DNA from: Ruminococcaceae bacterium UBA5413
GTDB taxonomy: Bacteria; Bacillota; Clostridia; Oscillospirales; Acutalibacteraceae
Reading direction: 5' to 3'
DNA: 20,093 nucleotides
NCBI GenBank assembly: GCA_002409585.1
Contig: DHNP01000013.1
Span: 1-20,093 of the forward strand
Position 1 is the stretch's first letter, and the number at the start of each line of letters is the position of its first letter. Shown here piece after piece: positions 1-7,290 of this stretch. The notes under the pieces were generated by a model. The model saw only the letters and a program-made list of their open reading frames with translations. It was not told the origin of the DNA and did not search any database. The translations under genes and the position numbers were made by a program.

Positions 1-20
1 GGCGTTTTGTCTTCAGGCTG

Positions 21-41
21 GGGCGGGCATAAAGCCCGCCC
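21..41. repeat. Short GC-rich inverted repeat near the left edge
   Basis: GGGCGGGC and GCCCGCCC form a perfect 8-bp stem around a 5-nt loop. No U-run follows on either strand, so a classic intrinsic terminator is not supported, although it lies about 140 bp downstream of the minus-strand zinc-ribbon operon and could still stop transcription. Nothing else is recognisable in bases 1-181. Confidence 0.4.
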
Positions 42-181
42 TAACAGGAGAATATCCGCTAATCAGATTAAGGATACTTTCACTGCTTGAGATTATTATG
101 CGCCCAACGTACTGATTTTATAAAAGGCAAATGCATCCTGGCGCATGAAGCATCGCATATGTACATTCCGCGCCCTTATAC

Positions 182-1075
182 TTAGAACAGGCCCGACATG
201 CTTCCCTGTGAAACAGCTGTCTTAACCTTATTCACTATGCCCGCTATGTCGCCGAAACCGTCCGGAACATACGCGGACCTTGTAAGGTGCAGCACAAGGC
301 AAAGGCAAAGCGCAAAGATTATAAGTGAAAAAAGAACCGTGTACAGCCCTCTGTTCCTGTCAGCAAAAATGCCTTCGGAAGAAAGCTCCGTGAAAAGTAT
401 TTTCGGCAGTACGGAAAGCATCGCCACAAAGATGCCTGCTTTCACGCTTATTAAGGCGCATATAATGCCAATAATTATGAACGGCAGTGCCGCAGTTGCC
501 GCCGCCGCCGCAACTGCGAGCGTGTTCCCGTACGAAACGGAAAAACTGCAAAAGCCCTTGCCTGCCAAAAGCAGCAAAGCCCCAAACAGGCAGGCAAGCC
601 CGAACGCCGTCACAAAAGACACTAAAAATATCCTTCCGATGGGAAAGCTTATGGCCGTTTCAAGCCGGGACTGTGAAAGGTACGCTCCAATGTATGGCAC
701 GCTTTTCAGCATGCCGCTTATAGCGGAATTCATACGAGAAAACACTGTTATAACAAACAGCGAATTTAAAAGGGAGTATATGGAAATAATTCCGAACGCC
801 GTTTTCATGTCCCCTGCGGCCGCAAACGAGCCGAGTACAGGAACAGGCATTTTAAACGCGCCCGCTATGTACCTCCACATATTTTTAAAATAACTCACGG
901 CAGGCGCCGGAGCCTGCGCACCGTCAGGCACAGCGAACACCTTTTCCGTAATGTCCCCCGCCGGCGTCTCCTTGTCACCGTCAGCCGGCTGCTGAGCGGC
1001 GTTTTGCCTGCTACGGCAGTCGCATACCTCGCCGTCTTTCAATGGTTTGCCGCAATAAACACAAAATTTTGCCAT
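182..1075 (-). CDS. Zinc-ribbon multi-pass membrane protein, function unknown
   Basis: A 297-residue protein that starts with a small zinc ribbon (C5-x2-C8 and C18-x-C20) and continues, after a polar linker of about 40 residues, into a hydrophobic region with roughly five predicted membrane segments between residues 90 and 275. The ribbon would sit in the cytoplasm. An AAGGAGG site lies 5 nt before the ATG, in the 12-bp gap after the upstream TcaA-like gene, so the two are almost certainly co-transcribed. An alanine-rich helix near residue 190 is encoded by GCC/GCG repeats that also form a 9-bp inverted repeat (491-518). Zinc-ribbon plus membrane-domain proteins are common in Clostridia and mostly uncharacterised; YIP1-like topology is possible but I cannot assign it. 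The gene is confident, the function is not. Confidence 0.85.
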   Translation of the reverse strand: MAKFCVYCGKPLKDGEVCDCRSRQNAAQQPADGDKETPAGDITEKVFAVPDGAQAPAPAVSYFKNMWRYIAGAFKMPVPVLGSFAAAGDMKTAFGIISIYSLLNSLFVITVFSRMNSAISGMLKSVPYIGAYLSQSRLETAISFPIGRIFLVSFVTAFGLACLFGALLLLAGKGFCSFSVSYGNTLAVAAAAATAALPFIIIGIICALISVKAGIFVAMLSVLPKILFTELSSEGIFADRNRGLYTVLFSLIIFALCLCLVLHLTRSAYVPDGFGDIAGIVNKVKTAVSQGSMSGLF

Positions 1076-1087
1076 ATCCTTACCTCC

Positions 1088-2458
1088 TTAATAATAAATT
1101 GCAAGCCCGTCGCAATTTGAAATAAGCCACTTGCCGTCGCATAACCTGTAAGTAAAGCTCATATACCTGCTGTTCGTGCCTGTATAGTCCTGTGTGCCGC
1201 CATCGCCAAAATACGGCTGATAAGTATACGTGTAAGAGTAATCGGCTCTCACGCCGAGTACCATGGACATGCCGCCGCTACCGTTCTGCGAGTTTTCTTC
1301 TTCGGCGGTTATGTTTGTAAAAGTTATGTTTTTAAACCCGTCATTGTTTTCGCTATATACATGGCTTAACATATCGCTGTACAATGACGCCGCATAGCTT
1401 TGTGTGTCTTCGTCCGCTGTAAAGTAGCTTTTGACGCTGTCAAAGTCCTTGCCGGCAAAAGCAGCCGCATAGATATCGTTTAATGCCTGCTTTGGCATCT
1501 CTTTTACTTTGTCTTTTACAGACTGCTTAACTTTAAGCATGTCGGCTTCAACACCGAACGAGCTGCTGCTGCTGTTAATGTTGATATCGGACTTGTAGTC
1601 ATCGGTATAAGGCGATGATATTTTCAATGCGTAACTTCCGCTGAAAACACTCGGAAGCGTATAGGTTACAAAGGAAGAGTCCTCTGCAGTGCTGCCGTCA
1701 TCCCCAGCCGCCGCCTTAGATATATACTTGTCCGCAAGCTTTGTTCCGTCCAAAGAAACGGAGCAGCCGTCCGGCACGCTGAAAATCACGCCCGAAGTTA
1801 CAAAATCGGCCGGGACTACCTTCCAGTTGTCAAAAAACAAGAACTTTTTGTCCTTCTGCTTTATAAGGCTGAGCTGTAGCTGCTGCGGCGTAGCGTCGTC
1901 CTGCGTAGTGAACTCCACTGTTACCGTTTCACTCAGCCCGCTTTTGCTTTTATCCGAAGTATCAGTTGAAGCAAGCACGCTGCTTGTGTCCGTGTCTTTT
2001 ATACTGTAATTTACTATTTTCGGAATTTTCGAGCTTTTCGCCTTTTTTATAAAGTTTGACTTATTGACAAATTCGTTTTCAGGCACACTCATGTAAGAGT
2101 AAGCCTTGTCCCAGTCAGAGGCGCTGGCCGCCTCAAAAAAGTTCTTAGCAGCCGTCTGCGGGCTGCACACCTTAAGCCCTGCATTATAAAGGACTACCGC
2201 TAAAACAATTACCGCCGCTGCCACCGCTGCAACCACCTTGGTGGATTTTTTCAAAGGCTTTCCCAGAGCTGCCGGCGACCTGCTGTAGACGTACGGCGTC
2301 ATCTGCACCTGCTGCTTCGCCGCCGGAGAGTATTGGCTCCGCTGCTCCTCCCCCTGCAATTTTTTAGCCTCGCTGAATTGCTTTGCGATGTCCGCGCCAC
2401 AGCTTTCGCAAAAAATGGCATCATCCTGATTCTCCGCACCGCAATTAGGACAAAACAT
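1088..2458 (-). CDS. TcaA/YvbJ-like zinc-ribbon membrane-anchored protein
   Basis: A 456-residue protein. The N terminus has a zinc ribbon, C3-x2-C6 and C17-x2-C20. One membrane helix follows at about residues 74-92, then a long extracytoplasmic part. The segment just after the helix (AAKNFFEAASASDWDKAYSY) resembles the NTF2-like/TcaA second domain seen in Staphylococcus TcaA and Bacillus YvbJ; a PEGA-like beta stretch near residues 225-300 (VPDGCSVSLDGTKL) and a C-terminal NTF2-like stretch match the same layout. TcaA proteins are linked to cell-envelope stress and glycopeptide response in staphylococci; whether that holds here is inference. First gene of a minus-strand pair with the multi-pass zinc-ribbon gene. 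An AGGGAGTG site precedes the ATG. The length is typical of the family. Confidence 0.85.
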   Translation of the reverse strand: MFCPNCGAENQDDAIFCESCGADIAKQFSEAKKLQGEEQRSQYSPAAKQQVQMTPYVYSRSPAALGKPLKKSTKVVAAVAAAVIVLAVVLYNAGLKVCSPQTAAKNFFEAASASDWDKAYSYMSVPENEFVNKSNFIKKAKSSKIPKIVNYSIKDTDTSSVLASTDTSDKSKSGLSETVTVEFTTQDDATPQQLQLSLIKQKDKKFLFFDNWKVVPADFVTSGVIFSVPDGCSVSLDGTKLADKYISKAAAGDDGSTAEDSSFVTYTLPSVFSGSYALKISSPYTDDYKSDININSSSSSFGVEADMLKVKQSVKDKVKEMPKQALNDIYAAAFAGKDFDSVKSYFTADEDTQSYAASLYSDMLSHVYSENNDGFKNITFTNITAEEENSQNGSGGMSMVLGVRADYSYTYTYQPYFGDGGTQDYTGTNSRYMSFTYRLCDGKWLISNCDGLAIYY

Positions 2459-2518
2459 TCCTAATCACTCCCTCTTCAATATTTGCAAATATAGCATTAT
2501 GTTGGTAAGATATTTATA

Positions 2519-2546
2519 ATTATACTATATGATTTCATATTTGCAA
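2519..2546 (-). promoter_or_regulatory. Sigma-A-type promoter for the zinc-ribbon operon
   Basis: Read on the minus strand: -35 TTGCAA (2546-2541), a 16-bp spacer, -10 TATAAT (2524-2519), about 60 bp before the TcaA-like start codon. The surroundings are strongly AT-rich. Confidence 0.65.
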
Positions 2547-2729
2547 TATATCCGGCATTTTTTTCACCCAAACAGGCATATTTATCATACTTTGCGAAAA
2601 TACCGGCAATAAATACTTTATATCCTGTTTTTCTAACCGCAGCACGCGCGCTAAGGCAGCTGCCTTTCATGGCGCCGGCACGCCCTTTTCAGTGCGGCGC
2701 AGTTAATTACGCAAGCCGCTATTTTTTCG

Positions 2730-2758
2730 TTTACAAAATCTTTTTACTGTGGTATAAT
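2730..2758 (+). promoter_or_regulatory. rpsO promoter
   Basis: -35 TTTACA (2730-2735), a 17-bp spacer and -10 TATAAT (2753-2758) with an extended TGG just before it. The same TGGTATAAT string is found before proB and the tRNA gene. Transcription should start near 2765. Confidence 0.8.
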
Positions 2759-2764
2759 ACATCA

Positions 2765-2864
2765 ATGACTGAACCGCTTCCGCGGACTGTGGAGCAAGCC
2801 CTTTTGGGGACTTTCACCGGCCCTTTCTGCGAAAGACGGGATATTATAAAAAGGTGGAATAAAT
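2765..2864 (+). promoter_or_regulatory. rpsO 5' leader, possible S15 autoregulatory element
   Basis: About 100 nt of untranslated leader lie between the predicted start of transcription and the rpsO ATG. Short stems can be drawn, for example CTTTC-TGC-GAAAG at 2823-2835, just upstream of the AAGGTGG binding site (2851-2857). S15 is known to repress its own mRNA through leader structures in several bacteria, including Geobacillus, with structures that differ between lineages. I did not recognise a known S15 leader class here, so the regulatory role is inference. Confidence 0.35.
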
Positions 2865-3128
2865 ATGCAAAAAGAAGAAAAGACCGAAATTATCAAAAAG
2901 TACGCCATACACGAAGGCGACACAGGCTCACCGGAAGTGCAGATAGCCGTTCTGACACAGCGTATAAACACGCTTACCGAGCACTTGAAAGTACACAAAA
3001 AAGACCACCATTCGCGCCGCGGGCTGCTCAAAATGGTCGGCCACAGAAGGAATTTACTCAATTACCTGCAAAAGAAAGACATTGAGCGTTACCGCACAAT
3101 AATCGGAAAGCTTAATATCCGCAAATAA
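2865..3128 (+). CDS. rpsO: 30S ribosomal protein S15
   Basis: An 87-residue protein of the usual S15 length. It carries the family signature through the rRNA-binding helices: GDTGSPEVQIAVLTQRI near residues 22-38, then HHSRRGLL and VGHRRNLLNYL. S15 binds 16S rRNA at the three-way junction of helices 20-22 and is an early assembly protein of the small subunit platform. The start is fixed by AAGGTGG seven bases upstream and by the conserved N terminus. Its neighbour downstream is pnp, the arrangement found across most bacteria, with a hairpin between them that probably lowers read-through. Identification is essentially certain. Confidence 0.98.
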   Translation: MQKEEKTEIIKKYAIHEGDTGSPEVQIAVLTQRINTLTEHLKVHKKDHHSRRGLLKMVGHRRNLLNYLQKKDIERYRTIIGKLNIRK

Positions 3129-3140
3129 ACAAAACAGCAG

Positions 3141-3173
3141 AAAGGCAGACGGTTCTGGTGGCCGCCTGCCTTT
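3141..3173 (+). terminator. Hairpin after rpsO, leaky terminator or processing site
   Basis: AAAGGCAGACGG (3141-3152) pairs with CCGCCTGCCTTT (3162-3173), 12 positions with one A/C mismatch and a 9-nt loop. Only a weak U-rich tail follows (GCCTGTTATAATTT), so it may only attenuate transcription into pnp. It starts 12 bp after the rpsO stop. Confidence 0.55.
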
Positions 3174-3176
3174 GCC

Positions 3177-3185
3177 TGTTATAAT
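3177..3185 (+). promoter_or_regulatory. Candidate extended -10 promoter for pnp
   Basis: TGTTATAAT matches an extended -10 element (TGn-TATAAT). No good -35 is seen at 17 bp, where the rpsO hairpin sits. If used, it gives a pnp leader of about 270 nt. Confidence 0.4.
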
Positions 3186-3358
3186 TTATCCGCCGTAATC
3201 CGTAATTGCATCGGATGGCAGCGGAAATACTAAAATATCAGTTAATATCCGTTCGGTTGCCGCGCCGGAAACGTTTTGCCCATCAGGCCCTGAAAAAAGG
3301 GGCCGGAGCTTCGTGCCGCTGCGAGCGTTCATCATTAAACTTACGGAATGCGCCGTAT

Positions 3359-3415
3359 TTTAGCAATGAAACAGATACCGTCCAGCGTGAAGCCGGTACC
3401 GGTTTTATTGCTAAA
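3359..3415 (+). promoter_or_regulatory. Long stem-loop in the pnp leader, candidate autoregulation site
   Basis: TTTAGCAATGAAAC (3359-3372) pairs with GTTTTATTGCTAAA (3402-3415) over 14 positions with a single G-U. After a 3x3 internal loop, TACCG (3376-3380) pairs with CGGTA (3394-3398) around a 13-nt loop. The structure ends 50 bp before the pnp ATG. In E. coli a long leader hairpin of pnp is cut by RNase III and then used by PNPase to destroy its own message; a similar role here is inference from position and shape. The rest of the 337-bp gap 3129-3465 holds the rpsO hairpin and the candidate promoter listed separately, and no credible gene. Confidence 0.6.
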
Positions 3416-3465
3416 CATTACAAAAAGCGCGTTCCGGAAAATAAAATTGGGTTTGGAGGATAAAA

Positions 3466-5652
3466 ATGTTTGAAAATTACAAGGTCTACAGGACCGAATT
3501 TGCCGGGCGCCCTTTCGTAGTAGAAACCGGTAAGATGGCGCAGCTTACAAACGGCGAATGTTTGGTGCGTTACGGTGACACGGTAGTGCACGTTGCCGTT
3601 ACGGCTTCGGACAAACCGCGCGACGGCGTTGACTTCTTCCCTCTTTCAGTAGATTATGAGGAAAAGATGTACTCGGTAGGGAAAATCCCCGGTTCATATA
3701 TGAAGCGCGAAGGCCGCCCAAGCGAGAAAGCGATACTCACTTCACGCGAGATAGACCGTCCCATACGCCCGCTGTTCCCAAAGGATATGCGCAACGACGT
3801 TTCCGTTGTATGCACCGTTATGAGCGTTGACAACGACTGCATGCCTGAGATAGCCGCCATGGCGGGCACGTCCATAGCGCTCAGCATTTCCGATATCCCG
3901 TGGAACGGGCCTATATCCGGCGTTTCAATAGGGTATATCGACGGCGAATACGTTATAAACCCCACAAGCGAGCAGCGCAAAAAGTCTGAGATGGCCGTTA
4001 CGGTGGTTTCAAGCGACTCAAGGATTGTTATGATTGAAGCCGGCGCAAACGAGATCCCTGACGACGTCATGTACTGCGGCATAATGGCCGGCCATAAAGC
4101 AAACAAAGCCATTATAGACTTCATAAACGGCATAAAAGCCGAGATAGGCAAAGAGAAATTCGAATACCAGAGCAGTGAGCCAAGCGAAGAAATGCTAAAG
4201 GCTGTAAAGGATATGGCTATTGACGACGTACGCGCCGCCATGGATACAGACGATAAAAAAGTGCGCGACGCAAGGCTTCTCCCCATATATGAAAACGTAC
4301 ACGCAAAGCTTGACCCGGTTTACCCCGATCAGGGCGCTAAAATAGACGAGTGCCTTTACAGAACGCAGAAGTTCGTAGTCCGCCGCTGGCTTTTAGATGA
4401 GCAGAAGCGCGTCGACGGCAGGAAGATGGATGAGATACGCCCGCTTGCCGCTGAAGTTGGCCTGCTGCCAAGGGTACACGGCTCAGGCATGTTCACGCGC
4501 GGCCAGACACAGGTACTCACCGTTGCCACCCTGGGCCTTATGAGCGAGGAACAAAAGCTTGACGGCATAGACGAGCAGGAAAGCAAGCGCTATATACACC
4601 AGTACAACATGCCGTCGTACTCAGTAGGTGAAACCCGCCCGAGCCGCGGCCCCGGACGCCGTGAGATAGGCCACGGCGCGCTCGCCGAACGCGCGCTTTT
4701 ACCGGTCATACCGCCAGAGGAGGAGTTCCCTTACACCATGCGCCTTGTTTCTGAGGTGCTTTCTTCTAACGGTTCGACGTCCCAGGCTTCCATCTGCGGT
4801 TCAACTCTCGCGCTGATGGATGCGGGCGTGCCTATAAAAGCGCCTGTCGCCGGCATATCCTGCGGGCTTATAACCGAAGGCGAGCGCTGGATGACAATGG
4901 TTGATATACAGGGCGTCGAAGACTTTTTCGGCGACATGGACTTTAAAGTCGCCGGTACCCACAAAGGTATAACAGCCATACAGATGGACCTTAAAATAAA
5001 AGGCCTTCTCCCCGAAATGGTAAAAGAAGCGCTCTACAAGACGCATAAGGCGCGCGACTATATTATAGACGAAATACTCCTTAAAGCCATTGCGCAGCCG
5101 CGTAAGGAACTTTCGCAATACGCTCCGAAAATGATGTCAATAAAAATTCCGGTTGAAAAAATACGCGACGTAATCGGAGCCGGCGGAAAAGTAATACAGA
5201 AAATATGCGCTGAGTGCGACGTTAAAATAGACGTCGAAGAAGACGGCAACGTTTACATTTCCGGAACAGACAAGGAAAAATGCGAAAAAGCATATGAAAT
5301 AGTAAACACCATAGTAAACGACCCTGTTCCCGGCACGATATACTGCGGAAAAGTCACGCGCATCATGGACTTCGGCGCTTTTGTCGAGATAGCTCCCGGC
5401 AAGGAAGGCCTCGTCCATATCTCACAGCTCGACGTAAAGCGCGTTGAGAAGGTAACAGACGTTGTAAGCGTAGGCGACCAGGTTACGGTAAAAGTCCTCA
5501 ATATAGATGAAAAAGGCAGGCTTAACCTTTCCCGCCGTGCGGCACGTATAGAGCTTGAAGGGCTTACTCCTGAAAACAATACGGAGCAGCAGCCGTACAA
5601 CAGGCGCCCGCATCGTTTTCCGCAGCACGGTGACCACAGCCACAGGATGTAA
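3466..5652 (+). CDS. pnp: Polyribonucleotide nucleotidyltransferase (PNPase)
   Basis: A 728-residue 3'-to-5' phosphorolytic exoribonuclease that releases nucleoside diphosphates during mRNA turnover, active as a cytoplasmic trimer. Two RNase PH-like halves are visible: the first about residues 1-215, the second about 310-545 with the active-site stretch GDMDFKVAG near residue 489 and the RPSRGPGRREIGHGALAERA block near 393. An all-alpha linker lies between them. The C terminus has a KH domain (VIGAGGKVIQ, about 558-615) and an S1 domain (about 621-693, FGAFVEIAPGKEGLVHISQL), followed by a short basic, His-rich tail. Length and order are canonical. GGAGG sits 6 nt before the ATG. It follows rpsO, with a structured leader that may mediate autocontrol. 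Confidence 0.98.
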   Translation: MFENYKVYRTEFAGRPFVVETGKMAQLTNGECLVRYGDTVVHVAVTASDKPRDGVDFFPLSVDYEEKMYSVGKIPGSYMKREGRPSEKAILTSREIDRPIRPLFPKDMRNDVSVVCTVMSVDNDCMPEIAAMAGTSIALSISDIPWNGPISGVSIGYIDGEYVINPTSEQRKKSEMAVTVVSSDSRIVMIEAGANEIPDDVMYCGIMAGHKANKAIIDFINGIKAEIGKEKFEYQSSEPSEEMLKAVKDMAIDDVRAAMDTDDKKVRDARLLPIYENVHAKLDPVYPDQGAKIDECLYRTQKFVVRRWLLDEQKRVDGRKMDEIRPLAAEVGLLPRVHGSGMFTRGQTQVLTVATLGLMSEEQKLDGIDEQESKRYIHQYNMPSYSVGETRPSRGPGRREIGHGALAERALLPVIPPEEEFPYTMRLVSEVLSSNGSTSQASICGSTLALMDAGVPIKAPVAGISCGLITEGERWMTMVDIQGVEDFFGDMDFKVAGTHKGITAIQMDLKIKGLLPEMVKEALYKTHKARDYIIDEILLKAIAQPRKELSQYAPKMMSIKIPVEKIRDVIGAGGKVIQKICAECDVKIDVEEDGNVYISGTDKEKCEKAYEIVNTIVNDPVPGTIYCGKVTRIMDFGAFVEIAPGKEGLVHISQLDVKRVEKVTDVVSVGDQVTVKVLNIDEKGRLNLSRRAARIELEGLTPENNTEQQPYNRRPHRFPQHGDHSHRM

Positions 5653-5687
5653 TATCCCTTTTAGTTCTTAAATTATATCTATGTTTA

Positions 5688-5723
5688 AACCAATGTGCGT
5701 TTGAAGCCGCACATTGGTTTTTT
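5688..5723 (+). terminator. Intrinsic terminator after pnp
   Basis: AACCAATGTGCG (5688-5699) and CGCACATTGGTT (5708-5719) form a perfect 12-bp stem with an 8-nt loop, followed by a run of Ts. It ends the rpsO-pnp unit, with the XRE gene converging from the other side. Confidence 0.9.
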
Positions 5724-5744
5724 GGGTTATCAGCTGTAAAACGT

Positions 5745-6071
5745 TCAGTACTCCTGTTTTCCTCCGTACATTTTACAGTTTTTATTACTTTCTTTGAACT
5801 CTTTGAGCAAGGCGTCGAGGATTTCCATTTGGTTTTTTGTCACACCGTCAAGCAGCAGCATCTTTCTGTTTTCCAAACCTAAGATATAGTCCGCAGACAC
5901 ATCATAAAGTATCGAAAGCTTGACTAAAACATCAAGTGATGGCGTTTTGATGTTGTTTTCATAGCCGCTTATGGTCGTTTTGGAAAGGTTAAGCCTTTTT
6001 GCCACCTGAGTCTGCGTAAGGTTTTTGCCTTTACGCAGCTCCCTGAGACGGTATCCGAAATCAAATATCAT
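5745..6071 (-). CDS. XRE-family helix-turn-helix transcriptional regulator
   Basis: A 108-residue DNA-binding protein. The Cro/CI-type HTH covers about residues 7-62, with the helix-turn-helix at LTQTQVAKRLNLSKTTISGY and the typical ending LSILYDVSADYILGL. The C-terminal 40 residues are charged and have no recognised domain; they may mediate dimerisation. Its layout resembles small SinR/Xre-like repressors. An AAAGGAG site lies 13 nt before the ATG, longer than usual, but an in-frame stop just upstream excludes an earlier start. It stands alone between pnp (convergent) and proB (divergent), sharing the 337-bp gap with the proB promoter. Whether it regulates proBA or itself is not shown by the sequence. 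Confidence 0.9.
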   Translation of the reverse strand: MIFDFGYRLRELRKGKNLTQTQVAKRLNLSKTTISGYENNIKTPSLDVLVKLSILYDVSADYILGLENRKMLLLDGVTKNQMEILDALLKEFKESNKNCKMYGGKQEY

Positions 6072-6240
6072 TTTTACTGGTCAGCTCCTTTAAAATGAGT
6101 GTAACCGATTGCTGTTCGCTAAAAGAGGATAAAACAATGTATTTTTAATCTGTAAAGCGATATTGCTTCTGTATTTGTTTCCAGCGTTTTTAAGCAATGC
6201 CGGCCGCGTGTTTTTTCATTTCGTATCTTTTGCTTATTTG

Positions 6241-6249
6241 TGGTATAAT
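6241..6249 (+). promoter_or_regulatory. Extended -10 promoter for proBA
   Basis: TGGTATAAT gives a consensus -10 (6244-6249) with the extended TG element; the -35 is poor. It is identical to the extended -10 of rpsO and of the tRNA gene. The rest of the 6072-6408 gap is AT-rich leader sequence with one hairpin and no credible gene. Confidence 0.7.
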
Positions 6250-6256
6250 AAGGTGA

Positions 6257-6285
6257 TTTGGCTTAAGGGGAGCGCCTTTGCCAAA
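6257..6285 (+). promoter_or_regulatory. Hairpin at the 5' end of the proBA leader
   Basis: TTTGGC (6257-6262) pairs with GCCAAA (6280-6285), and inside it AAGG pairs with CCTT. It lies at the expected start of the transcript and may protect the mRNA 5' end. No T-box or riboswitch signature was recognised in the roughly 150-nt leader. Confidence 0.45.
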
Positions 6286-6408
6286 CAAACCCGTTAACGC
6301 GGCACTTTGCGGCGGTACAAGCTCGTTATAAATTATTCTGCACATTCTGCCATTCATTATGTTTTACTGCGTTTTTATATAAATAATAATTTGAAGAGGG
6401 TAAAATAA

Positions 6409-7203
6409 ATGTCGGTAATCACACAGGCAAAAAAAGTAGTTGTAAAGGTAGGCACGTCCACACTGACCTACAAAAACGGTAAACTCAACCTGCGCAGGGT
6501 GGAACGCCTGTGCAAGGTACTCAGCGACCTGCAGAACTCCGGCAAGGAGATAATCCTTGTCACTTCCGGTGCCATAGGAGTTGGCGCCGGCAAGCTCGGC
6601 TTAGCCGAGAGGCCCGTCACAACCGAGGGTAAACAGGCGGCTGCAGCCGTCGGCCAATGCGAGCTTATGTTTATCTACGACAAATTCTTCGGAGAATACA
6701 ACCGGACCGTGGCGCAGGTGCTGCTTACTGGGGACGTCATAGCAAACGAACACAACAAAATAAACACGCAGAATACATTCAGCGAGCTTCTCAAGATGGG
6801 CGTTATACCCGTTGTAAATGAAAACGACACCGTAGCGGTAGACGAGCTTGCCGGCAACCAGATAGGCGACAACGACACGCTTTCATCCATAGTAGCGCGG
6901 CTTGTCGATGCCGACCTTCTTGTGATACTGACCGATATAGACGGCCTTTACGACGGCAATCCGCGTAAGAACGCAAAAGCCAAGCGTATACCGTACGTGC
7001 CGCATATAACGGACGATATAAGGCAGATAGCCGGCGGCGCCGGTTCAGCGCGGGGCACCGGAGGCATGCGCACAAAAGTTGAAGCGGCCTGTTCCGCCAA
7101 CGCAGGAGGGATAACCTGTTGCGTGATGAGCGGCGCCGTGCCGGAAAAGCTGTACGACCTTTTCGAGGGAGCGCAGATTGGGACAATTTTCGGCGAGAAT
7201 TAG
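6409..7203 (+). CDS. proB: Glutamate 5-kinase
   Basis: A 264-residue enzyme that phosphorylates L-glutamate with ATP to glutamyl 5-phosphate, the first and normally feedback-inhibited step of proline synthesis. It is a single amino acid kinase domain: VKVGTSTLT near the N terminus (phosphate-binding), VTSGAIGVGAG near residue 48, NENDTVAVDE about 137-146, and GTGGMRTKVEAA about 216-227. The C-terminal PUA domain of the roughly 367-residue E. coli enzyme is absent, as in other short ProB forms. GAGGG lies 8 nt before the ATG. proA follows after 87 bp, so the two products can hand over the unstable intermediate; proC is not in the window. Confidence 0.97.
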   Translation: MSVITQAKKVVVKVGTSTLTYKNGKLNLRRVERLCKVLSDLQNSGKEIILVTSGAIGVGAGKLGLAERPVTTEGKQAAAAVGQCELMFIYDKFFGEYNRTVAQVLLTGDVIANEHNKINTQNTFSELLKMGVIPVVNENDTVAVDELAGNQIGDNDTLSSIVARLVDADLLVILTDIDGLYDGNPRKNAKAKRIPYVPHITDDIRQIAGGAGSARGTGGMRTKVEAACSANAGGITCCVMSGAVPEKLYDLFEGAQIGTIFGEN

Positions 7204-7290
7204 CATGTTTTATATGTTAGAATAAATATACATACATAAAAACCACGCCCGGATTTTCCGGCGGAAAAGTAAGGGAGATGCGAAAGTCAT

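Noticed and set aside
491..518. 9-bp inverted repeat CGCAGTTGC/GCAACTGCG
   Set aside because: It lies within a coding region and is explained by alanine codon repeats in the membrane protein.
2669..3085. 138-codon frame across the rpsO promoter and gene
   Set aside because: It overlaps rpsO in another frame and runs through the promoter; a shadow frame.
3206..3463. 85-codon plus-strand reading frame in the pnp leader
   Set aside because: No ribosome binding site, basic low-complexity product, and it overlaps the leader stem-loop; better explained as untranslated leader.
6257..6408. Possible proline T-box or riboswitch before proB
   Set aside because: The leader is about 150 nt, lacks a clear specifier stem, AGGGTGGNACCGCG motif and terminator; GGCGGTACAAGC is only a weak resemblance.
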